Shown piece after piece: positions 50,658-58,924 of a stretch of DNA of 64,000 nucleotides. Origin of the DNA: Bin87 sp965232895. GTDB lineage: Bacteria; Chloroflexota; Dehalococcoidia; Lucifugimonadales; UBA3495. A program made the translations under genes and the position numbers. The DNA lies in the NCBI GenBank assembly GCA_965232895.1, contig OZ247430.1, forward strand, positions 3,534,001 to 3,598,000, given 5' to 3'. A model generated the notes under the pieces. The model was given only the letters and a program-made list of their open reading frames with translations, was not told the origin of the DNA and searched no databases. Position 1 is the first letter of the stretch. Every line of letters begins with the position of its first letter.

Positions 50658-51071
50658 ATGACAACTGCTTGGAACAAACCGCTTCCCACCGTCGCCGGCG
50701 AGACCAAGGCCTTTTGGGATTCCTGCCGCCGTGGCCAACTGGTAATCCAGATCTGCGACGACTGCAACGAGTATCAATGGTACCCGCGAGGCATCTGCGC
50801 CAACTGCTGGAGCGAAAACATCCGTTGGGTCCAGTCCAGCGGGCGCGGCACGGTGTGGACCTACACGGTGACCTACCAGAACCGCACTCCCGGTTTCGCC
50901 GAGATGGTCCCCTACGTCCTCGCTCTCGTGGAATTGGAAGAGGGCGTCCGGATGTTCACCAACATCATTGACTGCAACCCCCGGGACGTGCATATCGGTA
51001 TGCCCGTGGAGGTCACCTTCCAGACCGCCACGCCGCAGCTGACCATCCCCTACTTCAAGCCGGCCGGCTAA
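50658..51071 (+). CDS. DUF35 zinc-ribbon OB-fold protein
   Basis: A 137-residue acyl-CoA-associated protein: an N-terminal helix (TKAFWDSCRRGQLVIQICDDC), a rubredoxin-like zinc ribbon with CDDC and CANC (Cys pairs at about 33-36 and 47-50), and an OB-fold (GRGTVWTYTVTYQ, VLALVELEEGVRMFTNI, VEVTFQ). The OB-fold of this family binds acyl-CoA and partners with Cys-less thiolases. It is 96 bp downstream of its presumed partner with AAGGA before the ATG. Together they form one functional unit. Confidence 0.93.
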   Translation: MTTAWNKPLPTVAGETKAFWDSCRRGQLVIQICDDCNEYQWYPRGICANCWSENIRWVQSSGRGTVWTYTVTYQNRTPGFAEMVPYVLALVELEEGVRMFTNIIDCNPRDVHIGMPVEVTFQTATPQLTIPYFKPAG

Positions 51072-51085
51072 GCAAAGCCGTCGGA

Positions 51086-51596
51086 ATGCCAAGTATGAAC
51101 AGCAACGTGTACCACGTCCATTTCCTTGACCATCAGTTGCCCGAATGTAACCAGGACAAGGCGCAGTTTGCCCGGGAGTACGCCTCTGATCTACCGGCGC
51201 CAGCCTGGATGACATTGCCTGCTTCATACAGAAACATGCCGGCGACCCCAGCTACCGCCTGACCATCAGCGTTCCCCAGCGACTCGGCGACGCGCCAAGG
51301 CGCGTCGCCGAGTCCGGTCGTGCACCCGTTTTTGAAGAACCGGAAAAGCCCTATGTGGACGGCGTTCCTGCATTGTCCCCGGTTCGTTCCAAATCAGGCA
51401 TTTTGGCGTCACCATTGACCCACGAGCCGTTTCCAATCACTCGGAAAGGCAAAGCACAATGGCCCGAGTTCTTGCTGAACACATGCCGGACCTGCCCGAT
51501 GTCGCCAGAGATTTCCTCAACTGGCGCTACATTGAGGCGGACGAAGCGACGGGATTGATCGCCATCTTCTGGAGCGATGGCGAAGTCGATCATTAA
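51086..51596 (+). pseudogene. Possible decayed coding region
   Basis: A 53-codon frame from 51086 has protein-like sequence at its start (NVYHVHFLDHQLPECNQDK). After about 51190 a different frame looks coding (SLDDIACFIQKHAGDP, then RLTISVPQRLGD), which suggests a frameshift. A 45-codon frame at 51459-51596 (MARVLAEHMPDLPD, ending WSDGEVDH) may be the remaining end or a separate small gene. A 16-bp palindrome at 51281-51314 lies inside. I do not recognise a family. It may be a small pseudogene or short unrelated frames. Confidence 0.35.
51281..51314. repeat. 16-bp perfect palindrome with a 2-base loop
   Basis: GACTCGGCGACGCGCC (51281-51296), AA, then its exact reverse complement (51299-51314). 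There is no T-tract. It could be a cruciform-forming site, a transcript end, or a regulator target. It lies in the gene-poor island after the DUF35 gene. Confidence 0.7.
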
Positions 51597-51824
51597 TCGG
51601 GCTGACTGTCTCCCTCGTCCGCAGCAATATCCTCCGGTGCCGTCCGCCCGGTCGTTGGACAGCTACGAAAATGACCGACGGAGGAGTAGCCGGCTCCCGC
51701 CGTTTTCGTTGGAAAAGGCCCGTTAATCTTCCTGCCCGGCCGCGCTTTTTCCACTGCCTTGCCGCCTCAAACGCGATCAGTTATGGCACCAGGTCTTGTG
51801 CAAAGTCACCGACCTCCTCGGTTT

Positions 51825-51896
51825 CCGCTCATACTGAGCCTGTCGAACCATGACTCCGGCAACGGTGGCATCCTTTGACAGGCTCACCATGAGCGG
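51825..51896. repeat. Inverted repeat with TGAGCCTGTC arms
   Basis: The arm at 51825-51847 (CCGCTCATACTGAGCCTGTCGAA) is inverted at 51874-51896 with 3 mismatches in 23. Outside it a second, nested pair (TGCAAAGTC at 51799, GACTTTGCA at 51904) gives a composite hairpin. This arm sequence resembles a REP-type element widespread in bacterial genomes. No coding sequence is present. Confidence 0.75.
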
Positions 51897-51915
51897 TTAG
51901 AAGGACTTTGCACCG

Positions 51916-52091
51916 GCCCTGGCTATGCTACGCAGGGCAATCGCACCATCGCTGTCATTCCTGCTTGCGCAGGAATCCAGTGATCGAATTCGTCAAATAC
52001 GCTTCAAATTCGTTCTATGACCAATGGACTCTGGCTTTCGCCGGAGTGACGGGCGTGGAGCCTATGATGCGATTGCCCTGGCTATGCCACG
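51916..52091. mobile_element. MITE-like element, about 150 bp, no transposase
   Basis: A 13-bp inverted repeat (CAGGGCAATCGCA at 51933, TGCGATTGCCCTG at 52068) bounds 148 bp. Both ends are flanked by a 17-bp direct repeat with one mismatch (51916-51932 and 52075-52091), partly overlapping the inverted repeat. Inside are a stem-loop (ATTCCTGC, TTGC, GCAGGAAT at 51957-51976) and an inverse half-site near 52025-52052. The 14-base end sequence recurs at 59262. This looks like a non-autonomous miniature element. Confidence 0.6.
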
Positions 52092-52167
52092 ACCGTTACT
52101 ACAATTTGCCTGCCAACCCTGCTAGACTGACTTGGCATACTTGGACGATGGAGTTGGCGGCCGCACC

Positions 52168-52872
52168 ATGACAACCACACCGCAGCAGTTATATCAGCTG
52201 CAAGAACTGGATCATCGTATCGACGGTATCGACGCCGAGCGCAACCGCATCGAAAAGCGGCTTGCCGCCGGCGTCAACCGGCCGGACCTGACCAGCGAAG
52301 CGGAGCACCACTCGGCCCGCGCGGTTGCCGTCGGCGTCAACGCCCAGACTCGGCGCGAAGAGGGAGAACGGATCCGTGAGCGCCTGACTGGACTGGAATC
52401 CCGACTTTACGGCGGCAATGCTTCCCGCCGTGACCTGTCCGCCATCCAACGGGAGGTCGACTCGTCCAAATACCAGCTGGACCAACTTGACGAGCTGTTG
52501 CTGGAACTCGAGGAGGAGCAGCGCACCCACGAGGAGGCCGCCGTCGCCGCCCGTGACCAAATGCAGTCCGCCGAAGTCGAGTGGCAGAACGTCATCGAAA
52601 CCCTCGGCAACCGGCTGACCGAGTTGGAAAGCGAGCGCAAAGCCGCATCCGGACAGCGGCAGGACGTGGCCGTTACCCTTCCCCAGGCCGACCTGCAACG
52701 CTACGAACGATTGCGTCGCAACAAGGCCGGCACCGCCGTCGCCCTGGTGGACAACGGCCGCGTTTGCCTGGCTTGCCGCATGGCCCTTACCAGCAACGTC
52801 ATCCGCCAGTTGCGTGACAAATCCAAGCAGGTCCCGTGCAGCACCTGCGGCCGGATCCTGTTTCAACCGTAA
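52168..52872 (+). CDS. Coiled-coil protein with C-terminal zinc ribbon (CT398/DUF164-like)
   Basis: A 234-residue protein: a long antiparallel coiled coil (residues about 5-185, for example LYQLQELDHRIDGIDAERNRIEKRL and LDELLLELEEEQRTHEEA) and a C-terminal C4 zinc ribbon (CLAC and CSTC, with PCSTCGRILF at the end). The CT398/Cdsz group acts as an adaptor, but its role in most bacteria is unknown; some members lie near RNase H or DNA-metabolism genes. The ATG at 52168 is chosen because the coiled coil starts there; upstream GGAG is rather far away. It follows the gene-poor island. Confidence 0.9.
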   Translation: MTTTPQQLYQLQELDHRIDGIDAERNRIEKRLAAGVNRPDLTSEAEHHSARAVAVGVNAQTRREEGERIRERLTGLESRLYGGNASRRDLSAIQREVDSSKYQLDQLDELLLELEEEQRTHEEAAVAARDQMQSAEVEWQNVIETLGNRLTELESERKAASGQRQDVAVTLPQADLQRYERLRRNKAGTAVALVDNGRVCLACRMALTSNVIRQLRDKSKQVPCSTCGRILFQP

Positions 52873-52936
52873 ACCGCTCGAACCCGGCAGACGAACCGCG
52901 GCCGGACCCAACCATTCAAGCAAGGAGAGGTGACCG

Positions 52937-53713
52937 ATGAAACCGTTGCGCGTTGCCATGCTTCACCTGGCCCCCGAACTGGCTGACGTCTCGCACAACC
53001 GATCCCTCGCCGAGCAGGGCTTGGCCTGCGCCGCCGCCATGGGCGCCCAGTGGGTGATTACCCCGGAATTGTTCGTCACCGGCTACAAGTTCGCCGAGAT
53101 GATCGGCACGGACTGGATCCTCCCTCAGCCCGACGACTGGATGCAGGCCTTCTGCGGCCAGGTACGCGAGCACGGCGTAACGGTCTTCCTGTCCCATCCC
53201 GAACGGGACCCCGATGCCGGATTGATGTACAACACGGTTTTCGTCATCGGCCCCGACGGTTCCATCCTCGGACGCCATCGCAAGGTCAAAGCCCTGCGCG
53301 GCCCGGAATCCTGGTCGTCCGCCGGGGCTGACATTGTCCCCATCGACTGCGACGGGACTGCCGTAGGCGTGATGATCTGCGCCGATGCCTACCGCAATGA
53401 CGTCGCCGGCATCCTGAAAGATCGCGGCGCTGAGATCCTCGTTTCGCCGGCCTCATGGGGCCCCGGCGACTGCGGCCCTCTCGGAGAATGGGAACAGCGC
53501 ACCCTGGACACCGGTCTGCCGATCATGGTCTGCAACCGCTCGGGCTGGGAGGCCGACGACCTCGACTTCAACGAGGCCGTGAGCGTGGTCGCCGTGAACG
53601 GCGAGCGAGCGCTTCAGGCGTTCTGCGGCGAAGAATCCGCAGTCCTCGTGTTCGACTGGGACTTGGACAGCATGGCGCCGTTGTCAACCGAGTATGAAAC
53701 CGCTTGGATCTGA
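52937..53713 (+). CDS. Carbon-nitrogen hydrolase (nitrilase superfamily)
   Basis: A 258-residue nitrilase-fold amidase. The Glu-Lys-Cys triad is visible: Glu44 in ITPELFVTGY, Lys116 in LGRHRKVKA and Cys148 in GVMICADAYRND. Relatives hydrolyse omega-amides, carbamoyl groups or nitriles, or act as glutaminase domains. Length is that of single-domain aliphatic amidase types. AGGAGAGG precedes the ATG. It stands between the zinc-ribbon protein gene and the DUF1538 genes, in the same direction. Confidence 0.92.
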   Translation: MKPLRVAMLHLAPELADVSHNRSLAEQGLACAAAMGAQWVITPELFVTGYKFAEMIGTDWILPQPDDWMQAFCGQVREHGVTVFLSHPERDPDAGLMYNTVFVIGPDGSILGRHRKVKALRGPESWSSAGADIVPIDCDGTAVGVMICADAYRNDVAGILKDRGAEILVSPASWGPGDCGPLGEWEQRTLDTGLPIMVCNRSGWEADDLDFNEAVSVVAVNGERALQAFCGEESAVLVFDWDLDSMAPLSTEYETAWI

Positions 53714-53788
53714 GATGACCTGCGCCAGAGGCCGACCCACGAGGCGTCGTGGCGGCTTCGGCGCCGCCCGGTAGACCCCGGACCTGCG

Positions 53789-54547
53789 ATGAAAAACGCC
53801 GGTGTGCTCTTGCTTACGGTCATGTTGCGGAGCATCGGCCCGCTGCGTGACCTGGCGCCCATCGTCATTGTCATCGCCTTCTTCCAGATCGTTGTGTTGC
53901 GGCAGCCTTTTCCCAATCTCGGGAACGTCGTCGCCGGGTTGATCTGTGTTTATGTCGGACTGACGCTATTCATCCGCGGTTTGGAAAGCGGCCTTTTCCC
54001 ATTGGGCGAAGCCCTGGCCGAGGGGTTCGCGAACCGGGGCAGCCTTACGGCTCTCCTGTCGTTCGCCTTTTGCCTCGGTTTTGCTACCACCGTGGCCGAA
54101 CCGGCGCTGATTGCGATCCTCGCCGAGGCCGCGGAGGTGGCGTCGGAAGCCGGCGCAATTGCCGACAACGACCGGGCCCGTAGCTCCTACGCCCTGGCGC
54201 TGCGCCTGGTAGTTGCCGTATCAGTGGGAGTGGCCATCGTCCTCGGTGTGTTCCGTATCCTGAAGGGCTGGCCCATTCACTTTTTGATTATCGGCGGTTA
54301 CGTGCTGGTGACCGTGCTGACTGCCTTCGCGCCGGACGACATAATCGGCGTGGCCTACGATTCCGGAGGCGTTACCACCAGCACTATTACCGTGCCTCTG
54401 GTCACCGCGTTGGGTGTGGGGTTGGCGGCGTCGATACGAGGCCGCAACCCCATGATCGACGGTTTCGGACTAATCGCCCTGGCCAGCCTGACTCCCATGA
54501 TCTGTGTGCTTGCCTACGGAATGGTAATCCAATGGCTGAATTCCTGA
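53789..54547 (+). CDS. DUF1538 family membrane protein
   Basis: A 252-residue inner-membrane protein with about seven hydrophobic helices. It carries the DUF1538 signature segments GFATTVAEPALIAIL near residue 95-110 and AYDSGGVTTSTITVPLVTALGVGLA near 190. DUF1538 proteins are thought to be ion or small-solute transporters and often occur as tandem genes or double-length proteins. It overlaps the next DUF1538 gene by 16 bp. No strong ribosome-binding site precedes the ATG. Substrate and direction are unknown. Confidence 0.9.
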   Translation: MKNAGVLLLTVMLRSIGPLRDLAPIVIVIAFFQIVVLRQPFPNLGNVVAGLICVYVGLTLFIRGLESGLFPLGEALAEGFANRGSLTALLSFAFCLGFATTVAEPALIAILAEAAEVASEAGAIADNDRARSSYALALRLVVAVSVGVAIVLGVFRILKGWPIHFLIIGGYVLVTVLTAFAPDDIIGVAYDSGGVTTSTITVPLVTALGVGLAASIRGRNPMIDGFGLIALASLTPMICVLAYGMVIQWLNS

Positions 54548-55671
54548 ACACGCTGGGCGCGACCGTTTGGTCAACCGTATTCGACGTGGCTCCCATCGTG
54601 GTCGTCCTGGTGCTGTTCCAGGTCGTTGTGCTGCGTCGTCGCCTGCCCAATCTGCGCCGGATGGCCATCGGGTTGGTGTACGTCCTGTTGGGGCTGGCCC
54701 TGTTTCTGGTCGGACTGGAAGAGGCGCTGTTCCCAATCGGCGAGACCATGGCGCGCCAGCTAACCTCCCCGGCTGCCACCGGTGTCGCGGATCTGGCTGC
54801 CGGCGTTGATTGGCGGGACTATCTGCTGGTGTACGCTTTCGGCGCGGCCATCGGCTTTGCGACCACGGTGGCTGAACCGTCGCTCATGGCCGTGGCAATC
54901 AAGGCTGAGGAGGTTTCGGGAGGCACAATTCGCGCGTGGGGCCTGCGGATCGCCGTGGCCGTGGGAGTAGCAATCGGCGTCTCGTTGGGCTGCTTCCGCA
55001 TCGTCACCGGCACGCCCCTGCCCTGGTACATCATCGCCGCCTACGCAGTCGTCATATTGCAGACCTTGCGCTCCGCCCGAACCATCATACCCCTGGCCTA
55101 CGATAGCGGCGGTGTCACCACGTCAACCGTTACGGTGCCGGTGGTCGCCGCCCTGGGCCTTGGTCTGGCCAGCAGCATTCCCGGACGCAGTCCGCTCATT
55201 GACGGCTTCGGCCTGATCGCGTTCGCCAGCGTTTTTCCTATAATGACCGTCTTGGGTTATGCTATGGTTGCGTCCTGGTGGAGGCGTCAGAGCGCCGTTG
55301 CAAATTCCGGGGGGCCGATCATGAGGATGAAATTGATAGTCGCCTTGGTCAATGACGACAACACGGAAGCGGTGGTTAACGCCGCGCGTTCCGGCGGCGC
55401 CACCGGATCAACGATCATCACCGGGGCGCGCGGCGAGGGAGTGCGCCCGGGAAAGACCTTTTTCGGGCTGGGCCTGGAATCCAAGCGCGATCTCGCCCTG
55501 TTCCTGGTGGTGGAAACCCGCGCCCGTGACATCCTGGAGCGCATCCGGGACGCCGGACGCTTCGATACCCAGCACGGCGCCGGTATCGCGTTTCAGCTGG
55601 ATATTGAGGATACCGTCGGGCTGGTGAGCCAGTTGCCCACCATACGCGAAGAGTTGGAATCTGACCTGTGA
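54532..55671 (+). CDS. DUF1538 membrane protein fused to a PII-like domain
   Basis: A 379-residue fusion. Residues 1-250 are a second DUF1538 unit with the same two signature segments (FATTVAEPSLMAV, AYDSGGVTTSTVTVPVVAALGLGLA). Residues about 264-379 form a PII-like ferredoxin fold: MKLIVALVNDDNTEAVVNAARSGGATGSTIITGARG, then FLVVETRARDILERI and FDTQHGAGIAFQLDIEDTVGL. PII-like domains bind nucleotides, metals or bicarbonate-related signals and control transporters, as SbtB does for SbtA. The fusion implies the domain regulates the membrane unit. It is followed by a CBS gene with a GTGA overlap. Confidence 0.9.
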   Translation: MAEFLNTLGATVWSTVFDVAPIVVVLVLFQVVVLRRRLPNLRRMAIGLVYVLLGLALFLVGLEEALFPIGETMARQLTSPAATGVADLAAGVDWRDYLLVYAFGAAIGFATTVAEPSLMAVAIKAEEVSGGTIRAWGLRIAVAVGVAIGVSLGCFRIVTGTPLPWYIIAAYAVVILQTLRSARTIIPLAYDSGGVTTSTVTVPVVAALGLGLASSIPGRSPLIDGFGLIAFASVFPIMTVLGYAMVASWWRRQSAVANSGGPIMRMKLIVALVNDDNTEAVVNAARSGGATGSTIITGARGEGVRPGKTFFGLGLESKRDLALFLVVETRARDILERIRDAGRFDTQHGAGIAFQLDIEDTVGLVSQLPTIREELESDL

Positions 55672-56072
55672 GCGCGCAGCGGCCGATCAAAGTCGGCGAC
55701 GTCATGGCGGTGGAATTCCCACGCATCGATGGTCTGGCTACCGTCGCCGAAGCCATGTCATTGATGAGACGGCAGAACGTGGACGCCTTGGTAGTCAACC
55801 GGCGCGACCATTCAGACGAGGCCGGTCTGTTGCTTTTGTCCGACATCGCCGGCGAAGTCATTGGACGCAACCGCTCGCCCGAACGGGTGAACGTGTACGA
55901 AATTATGAACAAGCTCGCGATGACCCTGCCGGCGGACATGCTGGCGCGGTACGCGGTGCGCTTGCTGACGCGGTTCCAGGTTTCTCATGCCGTCGTCGTG
56001 GACCCCGACCGCAACCCGGTCGGATTGGTCACCGTGCGCAACCTGGTATTGGGACCTGAGCCGGCAGCGTAG
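55668..56072 (+). CDS. Tandem CBS domain protein
   Basis: A 134-residue protein of two CBS motifs: IKVGDVMAVEFPRIDGLATVAEAMSLMRRQNVDALVVN and VNVYEIMNKLAMTLPADMLARYAVRLLTRFQVSHAVVVD. CBS pairs bind adenosine nucleotides and gate transporters and enzymes by energy state. The GTG start at 55668 overlaps the stop of the DUF1538-PII gene, so the two are coupled. It is a candidate energy sensor for that membrane complex. The fhs gene starts 48 bp later. Confidence 0.92.
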   Translation: MSAQRPIKVGDVMAVEFPRIDGLATVAEAMSLMRRQNVDALVVNRRDHSDEAGLLLLSDIAGEVIGRNRSPERVNVYEIMNKLAMTLPADMLARYAVRLLTRFQVSHAVVVDPDRNPVGLVTVRNLVLGPEPAA

Positions 56073-56120
56073 TCGAAAACCTGGTCCGGCGACAGCCGGC
56101 CATTTACCGGAGCACATCAC

Positions 56121-57758
56121 ATGGACCCCATCAACCTTGTGGCCGAACGCCTGGGCCTGGATCAGCAACACCTAATTCCCTTCGGCAACACCAAGGCCAA
56201 GGTGAGCCTCGACGCGATTCGGGAAAACGGCGCGCGCGGCAAGCTCGTAGTCGTAACCGGCATCACGCCCACCCCGGCCGGCGAAGGCAAAACCACGACC
56301 TCCATCGGCCTGACCGACGGGCTCGGCCGGTTGGGCCACAAGACCGTGGTAAACCTCCGCGAGCCGGCCCTGGGCCCCATCTTCGGCATCAAGGGCGGCG
56401 GAACCGGCGGCGGCAAGGCCCGCGTCGTTCCCGAGGACGAGATCAACATCCATTTCACCGGCGACGCTCACGCCGTAGGTTCCACGCACAACCTGTTGGC
56501 GGCGCTTGTCGAGAACGCGGTGTACCGCAATCAGGCCTGCGACATGGCTCCCGAGGGCGTCACCTGGTCCCGTGTGACCGATGCCTCCGACCGCGCCCTC
56601 CGGCAGATAACCACCGGTCTGGGCGGCAACGCCAACAGCCCGCTCCGTGAGACCCGGTTTGACTTCGTGACCGCTTCCGAAATCATGGCGATCCTCGCCC
56701 TGGCGTCTGATCTCGATGACCTGCGCGCCCGCCTTTCCCGCATCGTTGTCGGGACCGGCCGCGGCGGAGACCCGGTGTCGGTCGGCGATCTCGCGCTGAC
56801 CGGCCCGCTCATGGCCGTCATGCGCCACACCATCATGCCCAACCTGGTACAGACCATGGAGGGCATGCCCGCCATCGTCCATTCGGGCCCCTTCGGCAAC
56901 ATCGCCCACGGTTGCAGCTCCATCATCGCCGACCGCCTGGCCTTGGGATACGCCGACATCATCATCACGGAGGCCGGTTTCGCCTCGGACCTGGGCTTCG
57001 AAAAATTCATGCACATCAAGACCCGCAACAGCGGCCTGCCCATCGCCGCCGCCGTCCTGGTTTCCTCGGTCCGCGCCATGCGCTGGCACGGCGGCGTCTT
57101 GCGCCGCAACCTGTCCCAGCCGAACCTCGAGGCCATGAAGGTCGGCGCGGCCAACATGGTGCATCACATCAACATCGTGCGCAGCTTTGGCTTGCCCGTG
57201 GTGGTCGCTCTGAACCGCTTCGAGGGGGACAGCGCCGAGGAGTTGCAGGCCTCCGCCGAGATCGCCGAGCAGGCCGGCGCCTATGCCACGGCCGAATACT
57301 CCGGCTTCACCGATGGCGGTGAGGGGGGTGTCGCCCTGGGCGAGGCCGTCGCCCGCGCCGCCAACGATCCTTCGGTCGCGCCGGATACCATCGACTACGC
57401 CTACGACCTCGACGATTCCATTGAGGACAAGGTGCTGGCTCTGGCCAGGCGGGTCTACGGCGCCGAGCGCGTCACGTGGACGCCCGACGCCCGGCGTCGC
57501 GCTCGTTTCTTCGCCACCCAGGGTTGGGACAAGTTGCCCATCTGCATGGCCAAGACCCACCTGTCCATATCCCACGACCCCACTCTCAAGGGGAGCCCAT
57601 CCGGTTACGCCTTCCCGGTGTCCGATATCCGCGCCTCCGTTGGCGCCGGCTTCCTCTACGCCCTGGCCGGCCGCATCGAGACCCTGCCCGGCCTGCCCAC
57701 CCGTCCCCGCGCCGTAGACATGGATGTCGACTCCAAGGGTGAGATCGTCAACCTGTAG
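56121..57758 (+). CDS. fhs: Formate-tetrahydrofolate ligase
   Basis: A 545-residue Fhs that makes 10-formyl-tetrahydrofolate from formate, ATP and tetrahydrofolate. The ATP site is TPTPAGEGKTTTSIGL near residue 53, with GGGTGGGKARVVPEDEINIHFTGD and the later EAGFASDLGFEKFMHIKTR and VVVALNRFEGDS. It is a key one-carbon enzyme and also the entry step of the methyl branch of the Wood-Ljungdahl pathway. Only this gene of that pathway is in the window. GGAG precedes the ATG. Length is typical. Confidence 0.97.
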   Translation: MDPINLVAERLGLDQQHLIPFGNTKAKVSLDAIRENGARGKLVVVTGITPTPAGEGKTTTSIGLTDGLGRLGHKTVVNLREPALGPIFGIKGGGTGGGKARVVPEDEINIHFTGDAHAVGSTHNLLAALVENAVYRNQACDMAPEGVTWSRVTDASDRALRQITTGLGGNANSPLRETRFDFVTASEIMAILALASDLDDLRARLSRIVVGTGRGGDPVSVGDLALTGPLMAVMRHTIMPNLVQTMEGMPAIVHSGPFGNIAHGCSSIIADRLALGYADIIITEAGFASDLGFEKFMHIKTRNSGLPIAAAVLVSSVRAMRWHGGVLRRNLSQPNLEAMKVGAANMVHHINIVRSFGLPVVVALNRFEGDSAEELQASAEIAEQAGAYATAEYSGFTDGGEGGVALGEAVARAANDPSVAPDTIDYAYDLDDSIEDKVLALARRVYGAERVTWTPDARRRARFFATQGWDKLPICMAKTHLSISHDPTLKGSPSGYAFPVSDIRASVGAGFLYALAGRIETLPGLPTRPRAVDMDVDSKGEIVNL

Positions 57759-57781
57759 ATTCCCCCCGGCCCGATAATGGT

Positions 57782-58924
57782 TCAAGAGGGGTTGGTTATG
57801 ATGCAGAGCACCAGCCGGTCACCCAGAGCCCAAGACTCGAAGGTGGGTATAAGATGAGAGTCTGCCTTTGGACATTCTGCGGTCGCCTGTTCGTCAAAGT
57901 ATTCGGTCCCAGGGTACTCGCCCACTAGCGGAATAGTGAAAGGCTTGGTTACCTGGAATTCCCAGGGACCGGAACAGTTGACCTGCTCCGTCAGTAACCC
58001 GTCGGTCTCCGGGGCTTCATTGAAGCACTCTCCGGGGGCTGCCGTTGCGAGATCCTTTAGGCGGTCCAGCTTGGCCGGGTCAACCTCGGACAAACCAAAG
58101 CTTTCTTGCAGGCAGTGCACCGTCCGGTCGCCGAACTCCCAATTCTCTGGCGATGGGAGGAGGTAGTAACTGTAGCGCGGGTCGCACTCTGTCCACGCCA
58201 GTCGACCAAAGTAGTCGTCACCGGGATAATTGTCTTGATCGTCAACCTGGAACAGGCTGACAACCCTGTACTCCCAAGGGCCGGAACAGTTGACCTGCTC
58301 CGTCAGTAACCCGTCGGTCTCCGGGGCTTCATTGAAGCACTCTCCGGGGGCTGCCGTTGCAAGATCCTTTAGGCGGTCCAGCTTGGCCGGGTCAACCTCG
58401 GACAAACCAAAGCTTTCTTGCAGGCAGTGCACCGTCCGGTCGCCGAACTCCCAAGTCTCTGGCGATGGGAGGAGGTAGTAGCTGTAGCGTGGGTCGCACT
58501 CCGTCCACGCCAGTCGACCAAAGTAGTCGTCACCGGGATAGTTGCCTTGGGCGTCAACTTGGAACAGACTGAGGACCCGGAACTCCCAGGGACCGGAACA
58601 TAAGACTATTTCCACCGTTTCGATGCTGATGTCATCGGGCAACGCGGATTCGATGCAGTCGCCTTCAGCGATTTTCATTGCCTCGATTTTTGCGGTTAAA
58701 TCGCCATCTGCGACAGGAGGGGTCGCAACTGGAGCGATTTTTGGCAGTGGCGACAAAGTCGCCACTGGAGTCGTTGCCGCAGCCTCGTTAATCTCACGAA
58801 TCAGTTCAGCTTCGCTCTGAGAACAGGCTGTAGACGCGAGGATCAGGAACAGCATAGCGGTCATCAGAACTAGCAAGGTTCTGAGAGACAGGTCTCGATT
58901 GAACGGCACTTTCCTGTGATACAT
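57782..58924 (-). CDS. Lipoprotein-like protein with three septum-formation-type repeats
   Basis: A 380-residue protein. After a Lys/Arg start, a hydrophobic signal segment (LRTLLVLMTAMLFLILA) ends at a lipobox-like STAC, so it is probably a lipid-anchored surface protein. A Thr/Pro linker is followed by three repeats near 95-195, 200-300 and 305-380. Each has the order GEC(F), a NC/LCSGPWE segment, YPG, a TEC, and a WEFGDRTVHC strand, like the Septum_form (PF13845) domain, with about four Cys per repeat. The start at 58924 has GGAG upstream. It converges with fhs with a 23-bp gap. Function is unknown. Confidence 0.8.
   Translation of the reverse strand: MYHRKVPFNRDLSLRTLLVLMTAMLFLILASTACSQSEAELIREINEAAATTPVATLSPLPKIAPVATPPVADGDLTAKIEAMKIAEGDCIESALPDDISIETVEIVLCSGPWEFRVLSLFQVDAQGNYPGDDYFGRLAWTECDPRYSYYLLPSPETWEFGDRTVHCLQESFGLSEVDPAKLDRLKDLATAAPGECFNEAPETDGLLTEQVNCSGPWEYRVVSLFQVDDQDNYPGDDYFGRLAWTECDPRYSYYLLPSPENWEFGDRTVHCLQESFGLSEVDPAKLDRLKDLATAAPGECFNEAPETDGLLTEQVNCSGPWEFQVTKPFTIPLVGEYPGTEYFDEQATAECPKADSHLIPTFESWALGDRLVLCIITNPS
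57971..58594. repeat. Near-identical 312-bp tandem duplication within the lipoprotein gene
   Basis: Bases 57971-58282 and 58283-58594 are almost the same over 312 bp, or 104 codons, differing at only a small fraction of positions. The third, N-terminal repeat is more divergent. The high identity at DNA level points to a recent in-frame duplication and makes this region prone to assembly collapse or slippage. Confidence 0.93.

Noticed and set aside
56172..57785. A 537-residue minus-strand open frame opposite fhs
   Set aside because: Antisense to a clear formate-tetrahydrofolate ligase; its composition is that of a shadow frame.
57782..58924. Assembly duplication as the cause of the 312-bp repeat
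   Set aside because: The copies differ at several positions and the frame is kept, so a real duplication is more likely, though read coverage would be needed to be sure.
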